Positions 37,614-48,633 of a stretch of 64,000 bases of DNA are shown here, piece by piece. The notes below the pieces were generated by a model. The model did not search any database and had not been told where the DNA came from. It saw only the letters and a list, made by a program, of their open reading frames with translations. This DNA comes from Shinella sp. PSBB067 (GTDB lineage: Bacteria > Pseudomonadota > Alphaproteobacteria > Rhizobiales > Rhizobiaceae): contig NZ_CP069303.1 in the NCBI RefSeq assembly GCF_016839145.1, positions 248,001 to 312,000 on the forward strand, given 5' to 3'. A program made the translations under genes and the position numbers. The stretch's first letter is position 1; the number at the start of each line of letters is the position of its first letter.

Positions 37614-37991
37614 TCAAACCTCGAACATGTCCTCGAAGGATTCGGGGAAGCTCTGGCGGGCCACCCGTTCGTCGATGACGAGCATGGCTTCATAGGAGAT
37701 CGGGTCGAAATCCTTTTCCGCGGCGACGACCTCGCGGCCGAAGAGCAGGCTGAGGCGCGCGGCATCGAGATTGCCGCGCTCGAAGGGCTCGGCGCCGAAA
37801 TGGTGCCAGAGCGCGTGCAGGAAGGCGGCGTCGATGCGGTGCTCGGCCGTGCCCGGCCGCGCGCGCCGGGGCAGCGCCTTGATCGGCGTCACCCCGCGCG
37901 GGTTGGCGCGGCGGATCGTGAACTGCACGCCCGTTCCCGGCATCCCGGATGGGAAGCCGCGGTGCTTGGTCATGTCTGGAAGGTTCGCCAT
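37614..37991 (-). CDS. hypothetical 125-residue protein
   Basis: I do not recognise a family. The protein is soluble, begins with a basic, Pro/Gly-rich half (MTKHRGFPSGMPGTGVQFTI; PIKALPRRARPGTAEHRID) and ends in an acidic half (FEDMFEV). No signal peptide, membrane helix or cysteine is present. AAGGAGCAGCCG precedes ATG 37991, and it lies 10 bp after the YghU gene, so it is probably co-expressed with it. A strong hairpin follows the stop. Coding potential is supported by good ribosome site and operon spacing. Confidence 0.65.
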   Translation of the reverse strand: MANLPDMTKHRGFPSGMPGTGVQFTIRRANPRGVTPIKALPRRARPGTAEHRIDAAFLHALWHHFGAEPFERGNLDAARLSLLFGREVVAAEKDFDPISYEAMLVIDERVARQSFPESFEDMFEV

Positions 37992-38001
37992 CGGCTGCTC
38001 C

Positions 38002-38913
38002 TTACGTCTCGGCCGGGCCGATCTTGTCCTGCGTCTTCGTGTCGAAGTCCGACGCGTCGTGCCGCTCGTGCAACTGCTCGGACGGTTCGCCCGTCAGCCG
38101 GTTGACCATGCGGCCGCGCCGGACCGCCGGACGGTCGGCGATCTCGGCCGTCCAGCGCTGGACGTTGCGGTAGGTCTCGACCTCCAGGAAGGTGCCGGCG
38201 TCGCCATATTGCTTGTTCTGCGCAAGGGTTCCGTACCACGGCCAGATGGCCATGTCGGCGATGGTATAGTCGCTGCCCGCCATGAACCGGTTGTCCGCAA
38301 GGTGGCGGTCCAGCACGTCGATCTGGCGCTTCACCTCCATGGCGTAGCGGTCGATGGCGTATTTGATGCGGATCGGCGCATAGGCGTAGAAATGGCCGAA
38401 GCCGCCGCCGAGGAAGGGGGCCGAGCCCATCTGCCAGAACAGCCAGTTGAAGGTCTCGGTGCGGACGCGCAGGTCGGCGGGCAGGAAGGCGCCGAACTTT
38501 TCCGCGAGATAGAGCAGGATCGAGGCGGATTCGAAGACCCGCACCGGCGCGCCGCCGCCCTTCGGCGCATGGTCGAGAAGCGCGGGGATCTTGGAATTCG
38601 GATTGACCTGCACGAAGCCGGAGCCGAACTGGTCGCCATCGCCGATGCGGATGGGCCAGGCGTCGTATTCGGCGCCCGCATGGCCGGCCGCCAGGAGTTC
38701 CTCCAGCATGATCGTCACCTTCACGCCGTTGGGCGTGGCGAGCGAATAGAGCTGCAGCGGATGCTTGCCGACCGGCAGCTCCTTGTCATGGGTCGGGCCG
38801 GCGACGGGGCGGTTGATGTTGGCGAACGCGCCGCCATTGCCCTTGTCCCAGGTCCACACTTTCGCGGGCTCGTAGCCCGCCGGAAAATTGTCCGCGGGGG
38901 ATTTGTCGGTCAT
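38002..38913 (-). CDS. yghU: glutathione-dependent disulfide-bond oxidoreductase (YghU-type GST)
   Basis: This 303-residue glutathione transferase family protein matches YghU in length and layout: an N-terminal extension (1-50), thioredoxin-fold domain with SLATPNGVKVTIMLEEL and NPNSKIPALLDH, FESASILLYLAEKFG, and an all-helical C-terminal domain (MGSAPFLGGGFGHFYAYAP; YTIADMAIWPWYG). YghU binds two glutathiones and reduces disulfides. It is cytoplasmic. It is the first of a two-gene operon with the hypothetical gene downstream. Confidence 0.92.
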   Translation of the reverse strand: MTDKSPADNFPAGYEPAKVWTWDKGNGGAFANINRPVAGPTHDKELPVGKHPLQLYSLATPNGVKVTIMLEELLAAGHAGAEYDAWPIRIGDGDQFGSGFVQVNPNSKIPALLDHAPKGGGAPVRVFESASILLYLAEKFGAFLPADLRVRTETFNWLFWQMGSAPFLGGGFGHFYAYAPIRIKYAIDRYAMEVKRQIDVLDRHLADNRFMAGSDYTIADMAIWPWYGTLAQNKQYGDAGTFLEVETYRNVQRWTAEIADRPAVRRGRMVNRLTGEPSEQLHERHDASDFDTKTQDKIGPAET

Positions 38914-38988
38914 CGAATGCGTCCTCTTCGTCGAATCCGGGCCATAGGATAACGACTGGCTGTCGGACGCAAGCCCTATTGCAAGGCT

Positions 38989-39576
38989 TCAACCGGCCTC
39001 GTCAGTGCCCGTCCAGCTCTCGGCAAGGGGAGCCGGCGCGACGGCGATGAGGTCGATCGCGCGGGCGGCGAGATGGTCGACGATCTCTGCGACGGACTGC
39101 GGGCGATGATAGAAGGCCGGCACCGGCGGCATGACGATGGCCCCCATTTCCGTGACCGCGCACATGTTGCGCAGGTGGCCAAGATGGAGGGGCGTTTCGC
39201 GCGCCAGCAGCACCAGCCGGCGACGCTCCTTCATCTGCACGTCGGCCGCGCGCGTCAGCAGCGTGTCGGTGCGGCCGGTGGCGATGGCCGAAAGCGTCTG
39301 CATCGAGCAGGGCGCGACGATCATGCCGCGGACGGGAAAGGAGCCGCTGGCGATGGAGGCGCCGATGTCCCCGTTTGGATGGTGCCGGTGGACGAGGGTT
39401 TCGAGACGCGCCCGCGCGCCGGGCGGGCATTCGAGGTCGAGCGTGCGCCGCGCGGCATCCGAGACGACGAGGTGCGTCTCGACGCCGGGCATCGCCGCCA
39501 GCCGTTCCGTGATGCGCACGCCGAGCGCCGCGCCCGACGCGCCGGATATGCCGACGACGACGCGCACGGTGTTCAT
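38989..39576 (-). CDS. ubiX: UbiX-type flavin prenyltransferase
   Basis: The 195-residue protein has the flavodoxin-like motif VVGISGASGAALGVRI at the N terminus, the PCSMQTLSAIATGRTDTLLTRAADVQMKERRRLVLLARETPL segment and a C-terminal MPPVPAFYHRP loop, all expected of UbiX/Pad1. It makes the prenylated FMN needed by UbiD-type decarboxylases. The start (ATG 39576) overlaps the stop of the UbiD gene (ATGA), which supports a dedicated pair. Length is typical (about 190). Confidence 0.88.
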   Translation of the reverse strand: MNTVRVVVGISGASGAALGVRITERLAAMPGVETHLVVSDAARRTLDLECPPGARARLETLVHRHHPNGDIGASIASGSFPVRGMIVAPCSMQTLSAIATGRTDTLLTRAADVQMKERRRLVLLARETPLHLGHLRNMCAVTEMGAIVMPPVPAFYHRPQSVAEIVDHLAARAIDLIAVAPAPLAESWTGTDEAG

Positions 39577-41084
39577 GTCGGATCTCCGGCGAGGCCCAGG
39601 GACGCCCACAGGCCGTCGACGCGGGCGGTCACGTCAGGCGTCATCGCCAGCACCCGGCCCCACTCGCGGTCCGTCTCGGTGCCGATCTTGGTCGTCGCGT
39701 CGAGCCCCAGCTTGCCGCCGAGGCCGGATTTCGGCGAGGCGAAATCGAGATAGTCGATGGGCGTGTTCTCCACCACCATCAGGTCGCGGCTCGCGTCGAA
39801 GCGGGTGGAGAGCGCCCACATCACGTCCGGCCAGCTCCGGACGTCGATGTCGCCGTCCACCGCGATGATCAGCTTGGTATAGTTGAACTGCGGCAGCATC
39901 GACCACAGGCCCATCATGATGCGCCGCGCCTGGCCGGGATAGCGCTTGTCGATGGAGACGACCATCGCCCGGTAGGAACAGGCCTCGGGCGGCAGCCAGA
40001 GGTCGCGGATCTCGGGGAACTGCCGCTTCACCAGCGGCACGAAGAGCTCGTTCATCGCTTCGCCGAGCCGCGACGGCTCGTCCGGCGGGCGGCCGGTATA
40101 GGTGGAGAGATAGAGCGGGCTCCGACGCATGGTGATCGCCGAAAGCGTCAGGACCGGGAAGGGCTCGACGGCATTGTAATAGCCGGTGTGGTCGCCATAG
40201 GGGCCTTCGTCCGCCGTCTCGCTTGCCGAGACCATGCCCTCCAGCACGATCTCCGCGCCGGCGGGCACGGGGAGGGGGACGGTGAGGCCGCTTGCCGTTT
40301 CCTGCCGCCGGCCGCCGAGAACGCCGGCGAAGGCAAGCTCGCTCATGCCGTCGGGCAATGGCATCACGGCCGACAGGATCGTCGCGGGATCGGCGCCGAT
40401 GACCACCGCGACGGGCATGTCGCGCCCGAGCGCCTGCCAGAGCCGGTGGTGCCGCGCCCCGCCGCGATGCGCCAGCCACCGCATGACCAGCCGGTCGCGG
40501 CCGAGCTTCTGCATGCGGTAGATGCCGACATTGACATCCGACGGATCGTCCGGCGCGCGGGTGATGACGAGCGGCCAGGTGACGAGCGGCGCGGGTTCGC
40601 CCGGCCAGCAGGTCTGGATGGGGAGGCGGCCCAGATCGATGTCGCCGCCGCGCCAGACGATCTCCTGGCAGGGCGGGCGCCGCGTCTCGCGCGGGTTCAT
40701 CGAGAGCGCGGCCTTCAGATGCGGCAGCTTTCCCCAGGCGTCGCGCAGCGAGCGCGGCGGCCGCGGATCGCGCAGGTCCGCAAGGAAGCCGGCCAGGTGC
40801 GGCAGGCCGCCGGCCTCCAGCCCGAGCCCCCACTCGATGCGCTCGCGCGTGCCGAAGAGATTGGCAAGGAGCGGGATCGGCTGGATATTGCCCGCCGCAT
40901 CGACCGGCCGCTCGAAAAGTAGCGCCGGCCCTTCCTCGGCCAGCACGCGGCGATGGATCTCGGTTATTTCGTGAACGAGCGAGACGGGTTCGCGGATGCG
41001 CTTCAGCCGCGCCCGCCGTTCCAGCAAGGCGACGAAATCCTGAAGGCTGTCGAAACGGCGCGGAATGGGAGCATCGGCTTTCAT
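39573..41084 (-). CDS. ubiD: UbiD-family prenyl-FMN-dependent (de)carboxylase
   Basis: The 503-residue protein has the UbiD core: the N-terminal domain beginning FDSLQDFVALLERRARLKRI, the prenyl-FMN binding segment with NVGIYRMQKLGRDRLVMRW and the catalytic ADEGPYGDHTGYYN (Glu before Gly-Pro). AAGGAGACGGC precedes ATG 41084. In ubiquinone synthesis it would decarboxylate 3-polyprenyl-4-hydroxybenzoate. Because it diverges from ubiTUV across an FNR-like site, an anaerobic ubiquinone role is likely. An aromatic-acid decarboxylase function is the alternative. Confidence 0.85.
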   Translation of the reverse strand: MKADAPIPRRFDSLQDFVALLERRARLKRIREPVSLVHEITEIHRRVLAEEGPALLFERPVDAAGNIQPIPLLANLFGTRERIEWGLGLEAGGLPHLAGFLADLRDPRPPRSLRDAWGKLPHLKAALSMNPRETRRPPCQEIVWRGGDIDLGRLPIQTCWPGEPAPLVTWPLVITRAPDDPSDVNVGIYRMQKLGRDRLVMRWLAHRGGARHHRLWQALGRDMPVAVVIGADPATILSAVMPLPDGMSELAFAGVLGGRRQETASGLTVPLPVPAGAEIVLEGMVSASETADEGPYGDHTGYYNAVEPFPVLTLSAITMRRSPLYLSTYTGRPPDEPSRLGEAMNELFVPLVKRQFPEIRDLWLPPEACSYRAMVVSIDKRYPGQARRIMMGLWSMLPQFNYTKLIIAVDGDIDVRSWPDVMWALSTRFDASRDLMVVENTPIDYLDFASPKSGLGGKLGLDATTKIGTETDREWGRVLAMTPDVTARVDGLWASLGLAGDPT

Positions 41085-41118
41085 GCCGTCTCCTTGCCGG
41101 GGAAAAATGTTGCGGTCT

Positions 41119-41132
41119 TTGACCTCGCGCAA
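41119..41132 (+). promoter_or_regulatory. FNR-like site for ubiTUV (and possibly ubiDX)
   Basis: TTGACCTCGCGCAA matches the FNR/DNR half-sites TTGAC and (C)GCAA with 4-bp spacing; the right half is imperfect. TAGGGT at 41155-41160 fits a -10 box if the site is at -41.5, giving a start near 41167. This places ATG 41190, not 41169, as the ubiT start. Oxygen-responsive control fits the oxygen-independent pathway. Confidence 0.6.
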
Positions 41133-41189
41133 ACTCCCCGGGCGCAAGGCTGCCTAGGGTCGCGCCACATGTATCTCGCAGGGCCGCCC

Positions 41190-41696
41190 ATGACATCGCT
41201 ATCTCCGCTCCTCGCAAAACCGGTCGATCTGGCCCCGATCTGGCTGGTGGAGCGGGTGGCGCGGTCCATTTTCGCCAGCGTCCTCAAGGCGCATCCCGAT
41301 GTGTTCGAGCGACTCGATACCTACCGGCAGACCCGCTACGGCTTCTCGCCGACCGATCTGCGGTTGCATTTCACCGTCGTCCCGGCGACGCGGACGCTGG
41401 CCGTCTCGCGCGGCCAGCCGCCCCTTTCGGATGCGCGCATCGAGGGGCCGCTGGTGCTGCTGCTCGGCCTCCTGGAGGGGCGGTGCGATGCCGATGCGCT
41501 GTTCTTCTCGCGCGAGCTTTCCGTCACCGGCGACATGGAGGCGATGCTGGCGCTGCGCAATGCGCTCGACGACAGCGCCATCGACCTGCCGCGCGAGCTC
41601 GGCGCCCTTGCCGGGCCGTTCTCGCCGCTGGTCGCCGGCACGGCGCGCTACATCCGCAGCAAGGCGCTCGAGGGAAGGGACGCGACATGGAACTGA
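41190..41696 (+). CDS. ubiT: UbiT, SCP2-domain accessory factor for O2-independent ubiquinone synthesis
   Basis: The 168-residue protein has a sterol-carrier (SCP2) lipid-binding domain: LRLHFTVVPATRTLAVSRGQPPLSDARIEGPLVLLLGLLEGRCDADALFFSRELSVTGD. In characterised bacteria UbiT binds prenylated ubiquinone precursors and works with UbiU and UbiV. ATG 41190 is preferred from the promoter position; ATG 41169 is possible. It overlaps ubiU by 10 bp, so the three are one operon. Confidence 0.85.
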   Translation: MTSLSPLLAKPVDLAPIWLVERVARSIFASVLKAHPDVFERLDTYRQTRYGFSPTDLRLHFTVVPATRTLAVSRGQPPLSDARIEGPLVLLLGLLEGRCDADALFFSRELSVTGDMEAMLALRNALDDSAIDLPRELGALAGPFSPLVAGTARYIRSKALEGRDATWN

Positions 41697-42664
41697 TCTG
41701 CCCGGCCGGCACCCCCGCCGCCTTCCGCGAGGCGGTGGAGGCGGGCGCCGATGCCGTCTATTGCGGTTTTCGCGACGAGACCAACGCGCGCAACTTCCCC
41801 GGCCTCAATTTCAGCCGCGAGGAACTGCGCCAGTCCATCGCGCTCGCCCACAGCAAGCGCGTCCTCACCTTCGTCGCGCTCAACACCTTCATGCGGGCGG
41901 GCGACGAGGCGCTGTGGTATCGCGCGGCGGACGACGCGGTGGCGCTCGGCGCCGATGCGCTGATCCTCGCCGATTTCGGCCTGATGGCCTATGTCGCGGA
42001 AAAGTACCCTGAGCAGCGGCTGCATGTCTCCGTGCAGGCCTCGGCCTCCAATGCCGACGCCATCCGCTTCCTCATCGAGGCCTTCGGGGCAAAGCGCGTC
42101 GTGCTGCCGCGCGTCCTCACCGTGCAGGACATCGCGCGGCTGACGCGGCAGATCGACTGCGAGGTCGAGGTCTTTGCCTTCGGCGGGCTCTGCGTCATGG
42201 CGGAGGGGCGCTGCTCGCTCTCCTCCTACGCCACCGGCAAGTCGCCCAACATGAACGGCGTCTGCTCGCCCGCAAGCCATGTGCGCTACCGGCAGGACGG
42301 CCCGGACCTCGTCTCCGAGCTCGGCGCCTACACGATCAACCGATTCGGCCCCGGCGAGGCCTCCGGCTATCCGACGCTCTGCAAGGGACGCTTCGAGATC
42401 GGCGACGTCGAGGGCTACGCCTTCGAGGACCCGGTCTCGCTCGACGTCATCGACGAGATCGACGCCTTGCGCGCGGCCGGCGTCTCTGCGCTGAAGATCG
42501 AGGGACGCCAGCGCGGCAAGGCCTATGTCGCGGAAGTCGTGTCCTCGCTGAAGAAGGCGCTCGATGCGGCGCCGGCCGAGCGCGCGGCGCTCGTTGCAAG
42601 GCTTCGCGCCATGAGCGAGGGCCAGCGCACCACCACGGGCGCCTACGACAAGCGCTGGCGATAG
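41687..42664 (+). CDS. ubiU: UbiU, U32-peptidase-family [4Fe-4S] subunit of anaerobic ubiquinone hydroxylation
   Basis: A 325-residue member of the U32 peptidase family. The four cysteines that ligate the [4Fe-4S] cluster in UbiU are all present, at C169, C176, C193 and C232 (GGLCVMAEGRCSLSS, NGVCSPASH, PTLCKGRF). UbiU-UbiV form a heterodimer that hydroxylates the ubiquinone ring without O2. It overlaps ubiT and lies 8 bp before ubiV. Confidence 0.95.
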   Translation: MELICPAGTPAAFREAVEAGADAVYCGFRDETNARNFPGLNFSREELRQSIALAHSKRVLTFVALNTFMRAGDEALWYRAADDAVALGADALILADFGLMAYVAEKYPEQRLHVSVQASASNADAIRFLIEAFGAKRVVLPRVLTVQDIARLTRQIDCEVEVFAFGGLCVMAEGRCSLSSYATGKSPNMNGVCSPASHVRYRQDGPDLVSELGAYTINRFGPGEASGYPTLCKGRFEIGDVEGYAFEDPVSLDVIDEIDALRAAGVSALKIEGRQRGKAYVAEVVSSLKKALDAAPAERAALVARLRAMSEGQRTTTGAYDKRWR

Positions 42665-42672
42665 GAAAGAGC

Positions 42673-43608
42673 ATGACGACGACAGCAAATCCCGCCCTCA
42701 GCCTCGGGCCGGTCTATTTCCTCTGGGACGGGCCGAAATGGCGCGACTTCTATTTCCGCATCGCCGACGAGGCGCCGGTGGAGCATGTCACGCTCGGCGA
42801 GACGGTCTGCTCCAAGCGCCAGCATTTCAGCGAGCCGCACGTCGCCGAGGTGATCGAACGGCTGGAGGCGGCCGGAAAGAGGGTGACGCTCTCGACGCTC
42901 GCCATGGTGACGCTGGAGCGGGAAAGCCGGCACGTCCGCGATCTCATCCGCGACAGCGCCCATCCCGTCGAGGCCAACGACCTTTCCGCCCTCGGCCTCC
43001 TCAAGGGCAGGCCGCATTCCATCGGCCCGCTGGTCAATGTCTACAATGCCGCCACGGCGCGCATGCTTGCCGCGCGCGGGGCGCAGAACATCTGTCTGCC
43101 GCCGGAACTGCCGGCCGCCTCGATCCGCGAGATGCTGGCCGCCATGCCCGGCTTTTCCTTCGAGCTCTTCGCCTTCGGCCGCATGCCGCTCGCCATCTCC
43201 GCCCGCTGCGCCCATGCGCGCTCCAAGGGGCTGACGAAGGACAATTGCCAGTTCATCTGCGGCGAGGAGCCGGACGGCCTGCCGTTGCGCACGCTCGACA
43301 GGCAATCCTTCCTCGTGCTGAACGGCGTGCAGACCATGTCGAGCAGTTGCGCCGTGCTGGTCGACGACCTCGCGCCGCTGGCCGAGGCGGGCCTTTCCCG
43401 CGTCCGCCTGTCGCCGCAGGACTGCGACATGGTGGCCGTGGCCAACCTCTATCGCGCTGTGCTCGACGGCCGGATGGATGGTGCGGAGGCGATCGCGGAA
43501 CTGGCATCCGTCTATCCGGGCGTGCCCTTCTCCAACGGCTTCCTGCATCAGCAGGAAGGAGCGGCCTGGGTGTCGCGCGGGCGGAACGCGGCGATGGGGC
43601 ACGCCTGA
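42673..43608 (+). CDS. ubiV: UbiV, U32-peptidase-family [4Fe-4S] partner of UbiU
   Basis: A 311-residue U32-family protein with the UbiV cysteine set C46, C179, C192 and C196 (LGETVCSKRQHF; SARCAHARSKGLTKDNCQFICGEEPDG). It forms the oxygen-independent ring-hydroxylating complex with UbiU. The gene ends in a hairpin shared with the convergent hemerythrin gene. Confidence 0.95.
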   Translation: MTTTANPALSLGPVYFLWDGPKWRDFYFRIADEAPVEHVTLGETVCSKRQHFSEPHVAEVIERLEAAGKRVTLSTLAMVTLERESRHVRDLIRDSAHPVEANDLSALGLLKGRPHSIGPLVNVYNAATARMLAARGAQNICLPPELPAASIREMLAAMPGFSFELFAFGRMPLAISARCAHARSKGLTKDNCQFICGEEPDGLPLRTLDRQSFLVLNGVQTMSSSCAVLVDDLAPLAEAGLSRVRLSPQDCDMVAVANLYRAVLDGRMDGAEAIAELASVYPGVPFSNGFLHQQEGAAWVSRGRNAAMGHA

Positions 43609-43624
43609 GCGAAAGGCTCAGGCG
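43602..43624. terminator. bidirectional hairpin overlapping two convergent stop codons
   Basis: CGCCTGAGC (43602-43610) and GCTCAGGCG (43616-43624) form a perfect 9-bp stem with loop GAAAG. It spans the stop codons of ubiV and the hemerythrin gene. No T-run lies on either side, so it may act mainly as a 3-prime end barrier for both messages. Confidence 0.55.
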
Positions 43625-44079
43625 AAGACCTCGCGCACGTCCGCCTTGGCGGAAAGCAGCGCCTCCAGCAGCACCTGCTCGGAAAAGACATGGCGGCGCA
43701 GGCTTTCCTGGAAGCCGCCGATCATGCGGGCAACGGTATCCGGGGAGAGCGCGCAACGCTCCTCCGCGACCGCCTTCAGCGTCAGCGACAGTTCCTCCGC
43801 GGCCAGCCTGTCATAGCGGTGCTCCGCCTTCAGCCGCTCGATCGTCAGGGCCGCGAAGCAGGAGCCGGCATTGCGGTCGAAATCGGGAAAGAGCAGGCGC
43901 TCCTCCAGGTCGTGGACCGCCCTGAGGAGGGGCGGGATCGCCTCGGCGAGGTCCCGCAGTTCGCTGACGATCCCCGGCTCTCCCGCCGCCTCCTCGAGGC
44001 GCAGGCAGAGATCGAGCAGGTCTTTATGAAGCGCTTCCAGCCTGCCGATGTCGGCAGCGGCGAGGGACGGTTCGGTCAT
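43618..44079 (-). CDS. hemerythrin-domain protein
   Basis: The 153-residue protein is a four-helix bundle with hemerythrin-type iron ligands: LEALHKDL, AVHDLEERLLFPDF, LKAEHRYDRLAAEE and LRRHVFSEQVLLEALL. AGGAGGCACC precedes ATG 44079. Proteins of this type bind a di-iron centre and may sense or buffer O2, NO or iron. It is convergent with ubiV and divergent from nrdHIEF, so oxygen-linked functions surround it. Family call is good, role inferred. Confidence 0.85.
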   Translation of the reverse strand: MTEPSLAAADIGRLEALHKDLLDLCLRLEEAAGEPGIVSELRDLAEAIPPLLRAVHDLEERLLFPDFDRNAGSCFAALTIERLKAEHRYDRLAAEELSLTLKAVAEERCALSPDTVARMIGGFQESLRRHVFSEQVLLEALLSAKADVREVFA

Positions 44080-44302
44080 GGTGCCTCCTGCAGCCTGTCC
44101 ATTCGGCAGCGCATCCGTGCGGCGATATGTGTGGCCGGGCTGCGCATCCGCCATGGAACGATCCTTTTGACGCCGCCATCATGCCGTGCTCCGGCCCGCC
44201 GCTCTTTGTGCCGGCGCAAAGTCGCCCGCAGGCGGACCGGCGGGCCTGCCCGCGCCGCCGCCGGCCGCATGTCATGAATCCGTTGATAACCTGCCATAGC
44301 CA

Positions 44303-44339
44303 TTGACGCATTTTTTACCTCGTCTACTATATCTTGTGT
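44303..44339 (+). promoter_or_regulatory. nrdHIEF promoter with NrdR box
   Basis: TTGACG (44303-44308) and TACTAT (44325-44330, 16-bp spacing) make a good sigma70-type promoter. CTACTATATCTTGTGT (44324-44339) matches the NrdR-box consensus ACACTATATCTTGTGT at 14 of 16 positions and overlaps the -10 box. A second, poorer box may lie about 31 bp upstream. The rest of 44080-44302 shows no gene or other signal I can support. Confidence 0.65.
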
Positions 44340-44340
44340 T

Positions 44341-44530
44341 CGAGGTTCCTTCGATTCGAGAGGATCGAAGGCTAAGACGGGAATCCGGGGCGGCCATGAT
44401 GGCCGCGACAATCCGGAGCTGCCCCCGCAACTGTAAGCGGCGAGCATTCGTTCGATGAGCCACTGGGGCGCAAATGCCTTGGGAAGGCGGACGGATGTGG
44501 CGACCCGCAAGCCAGGAGACCTGCCTCGCG
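44341..44530 (+). ncRNA. cobalamin riboswitch upstream of nrdHIEF
   Basis: The leader contains the conserved cobalamin aptamer parts in order: GGTTCC near 44344, GACGGGAATCCGG (about 44375), GGAGCTGCCCCCGCAACTGTAAG (about 44416, quoted in part), GCCACTG (about 44459), GGGAAGGCGGACGG (about 44480) and the B12 box AAGCCAGGAGACCTGCC (44509-44525). Downstream GGCAGG (about 44558) can pair with CCTGCC and may form the switch. It should lower expression of the B12-independent reductase when adenosylcobalamin is plentiful, implying that a B12-dependent class II enzyme exists elsewhere. Confidence 0.95.
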
Positions 44531-44636
44531 CATCAACGTCCACGGGCGGGGAGTCCGGCAGGCGAGCGGTCGGTGCGGAATGATGCCGCCCGTCGTTTTC
44601 CCTGGTGCCCCGCGTAACTGCTTCGGGGTGAAGTCC

Positions 44637-44672
44637 ATGTCGATCACGTTTCCAGCGTATCCGCGCGAGTAG
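44637..44672 (+). other. possible 11-codon upstream ORF in the nrd leader
   Basis: Between the riboswitch and nrdH the 260-nt leader holds ATG 44637 with GGGGTGAAG before it, encoding MSITFPAYPRE then TAG. Its first four residues equal those of NrdH (MSIT). It may be a leader peptide that makes translation respond to the switch, or chance. The remainder of 44531-44793 shows no other gene. Confidence 0.25.
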
Positions 44673-44793
44673 CAGCGCCCCTGTGCCCGGCCGTCGATAC
44701 ACGGCCGTCCATCTCATGTCCGACGTCTCGGACGGCCATCGGCGGATGGCCGGACGATCCCCCATGCCCAATTCCCAGACCACGAGGAAAACC

Positions 44794-45015
44794 ATGTCCA
44801 TCACCGTCTATTCCAAGCCCGCCTGCGTCCAGTGCACCGCGACCACCCGCGCGCTCGACCGCCAGGGTATCGATTACCGAGTCGTCGACGTGTCCGAGGA
44901 TGCCGATGCCTTCGCGCTCGTGCAGGGCCTCGGCTATCGCCAGGTTCCGGTCGTCATCGCCGGCGAGCGCCATTGGGCCGGCTTCCGGCCGGACATGATC
45001 AGCGCGCTCGCCTGA
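44794..45015 (+). CDS. nrdH: NrdH glutaredoxin-like electron donor
   Basis: A 73-residue thioredoxin-fold redoxin with the CVQC active site (C11, C14) and the WAGFRPDMI segment typical of NrdH. It reduces the NrdEF reductase. GAGGAAAACC precedes ATG 44794. It is the first gene of nrdHIEF, 8 bp before nrdI. Confidence 0.96.
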   Translation: MSITVYSKPACVQCTATTRALDRQGIDYRVVDVSEDADAFALVQGLGYRQVPVVIAGERHWAGFRPDMISALA

Positions 45016-45022
45016 GGGGCGC

Positions 45023-45420
45023 ATGATGGCCGGGCTCGTCTACTTCTCCAGCCGTTCGGAAAACACCCGCCGCTTCGTCGAAAAGCTCGGGGTCAAGGCC
45101 CTGCGCCTGCCGGTCGATGCGGCGGAGGAGTCGCCGGAGGTCGAGGACCCCTTCGTGCTGGTCTCGCCGACCTATGGCGGGGGCGGCCAGAAGGGGGCGG
45201 TGCCGAAGCCCGTCATCCGCTTCCTCAACAATCCGCGCAACAGAAGCCTGATCCGCGGCGTCATCGCGGCCGGCAACACCAATTTCGGCACCGGATATGC
45301 CGTCGCGGGCAACATCATTTCCGCGAAGTGCGCGGTGCCGTTCCTCTACCGTTTCGAGCTGCTCGGCACGAAGGAGGACGTCGACAACGTCAGACAGGGA
45401 CTGGAACGATTTTGGACACG

Positions 45421-45424
<4 letters not shown>
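45023..45424 (+). CDS. nrdI: NrdI flavodoxin-like protein
   Basis: The 133-residue flavodoxin-like protein has the FMN phosphate loop [17 protein letters not shown] and [17 protein letters not shown]. NrdI supplies the oxidant that assembles the Mn(III)2-tyrosyl radical in NrdF. ATG 45023 and 45026 are adjacent candidate starts. It overlaps nrdE by 4 bp. Confidence 0.95.
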
Positions 45425-48628
<3,204 letters not shown>

Positions 48629-48633
48629 AAGTC

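Noticed and set aside
44080..44302. Small minus-strand ORFs in the spacer before the riboswitch
   Set aside because: They run through the riboswitch or the hemerythrin start region and show no ribosome site or family resemblance.
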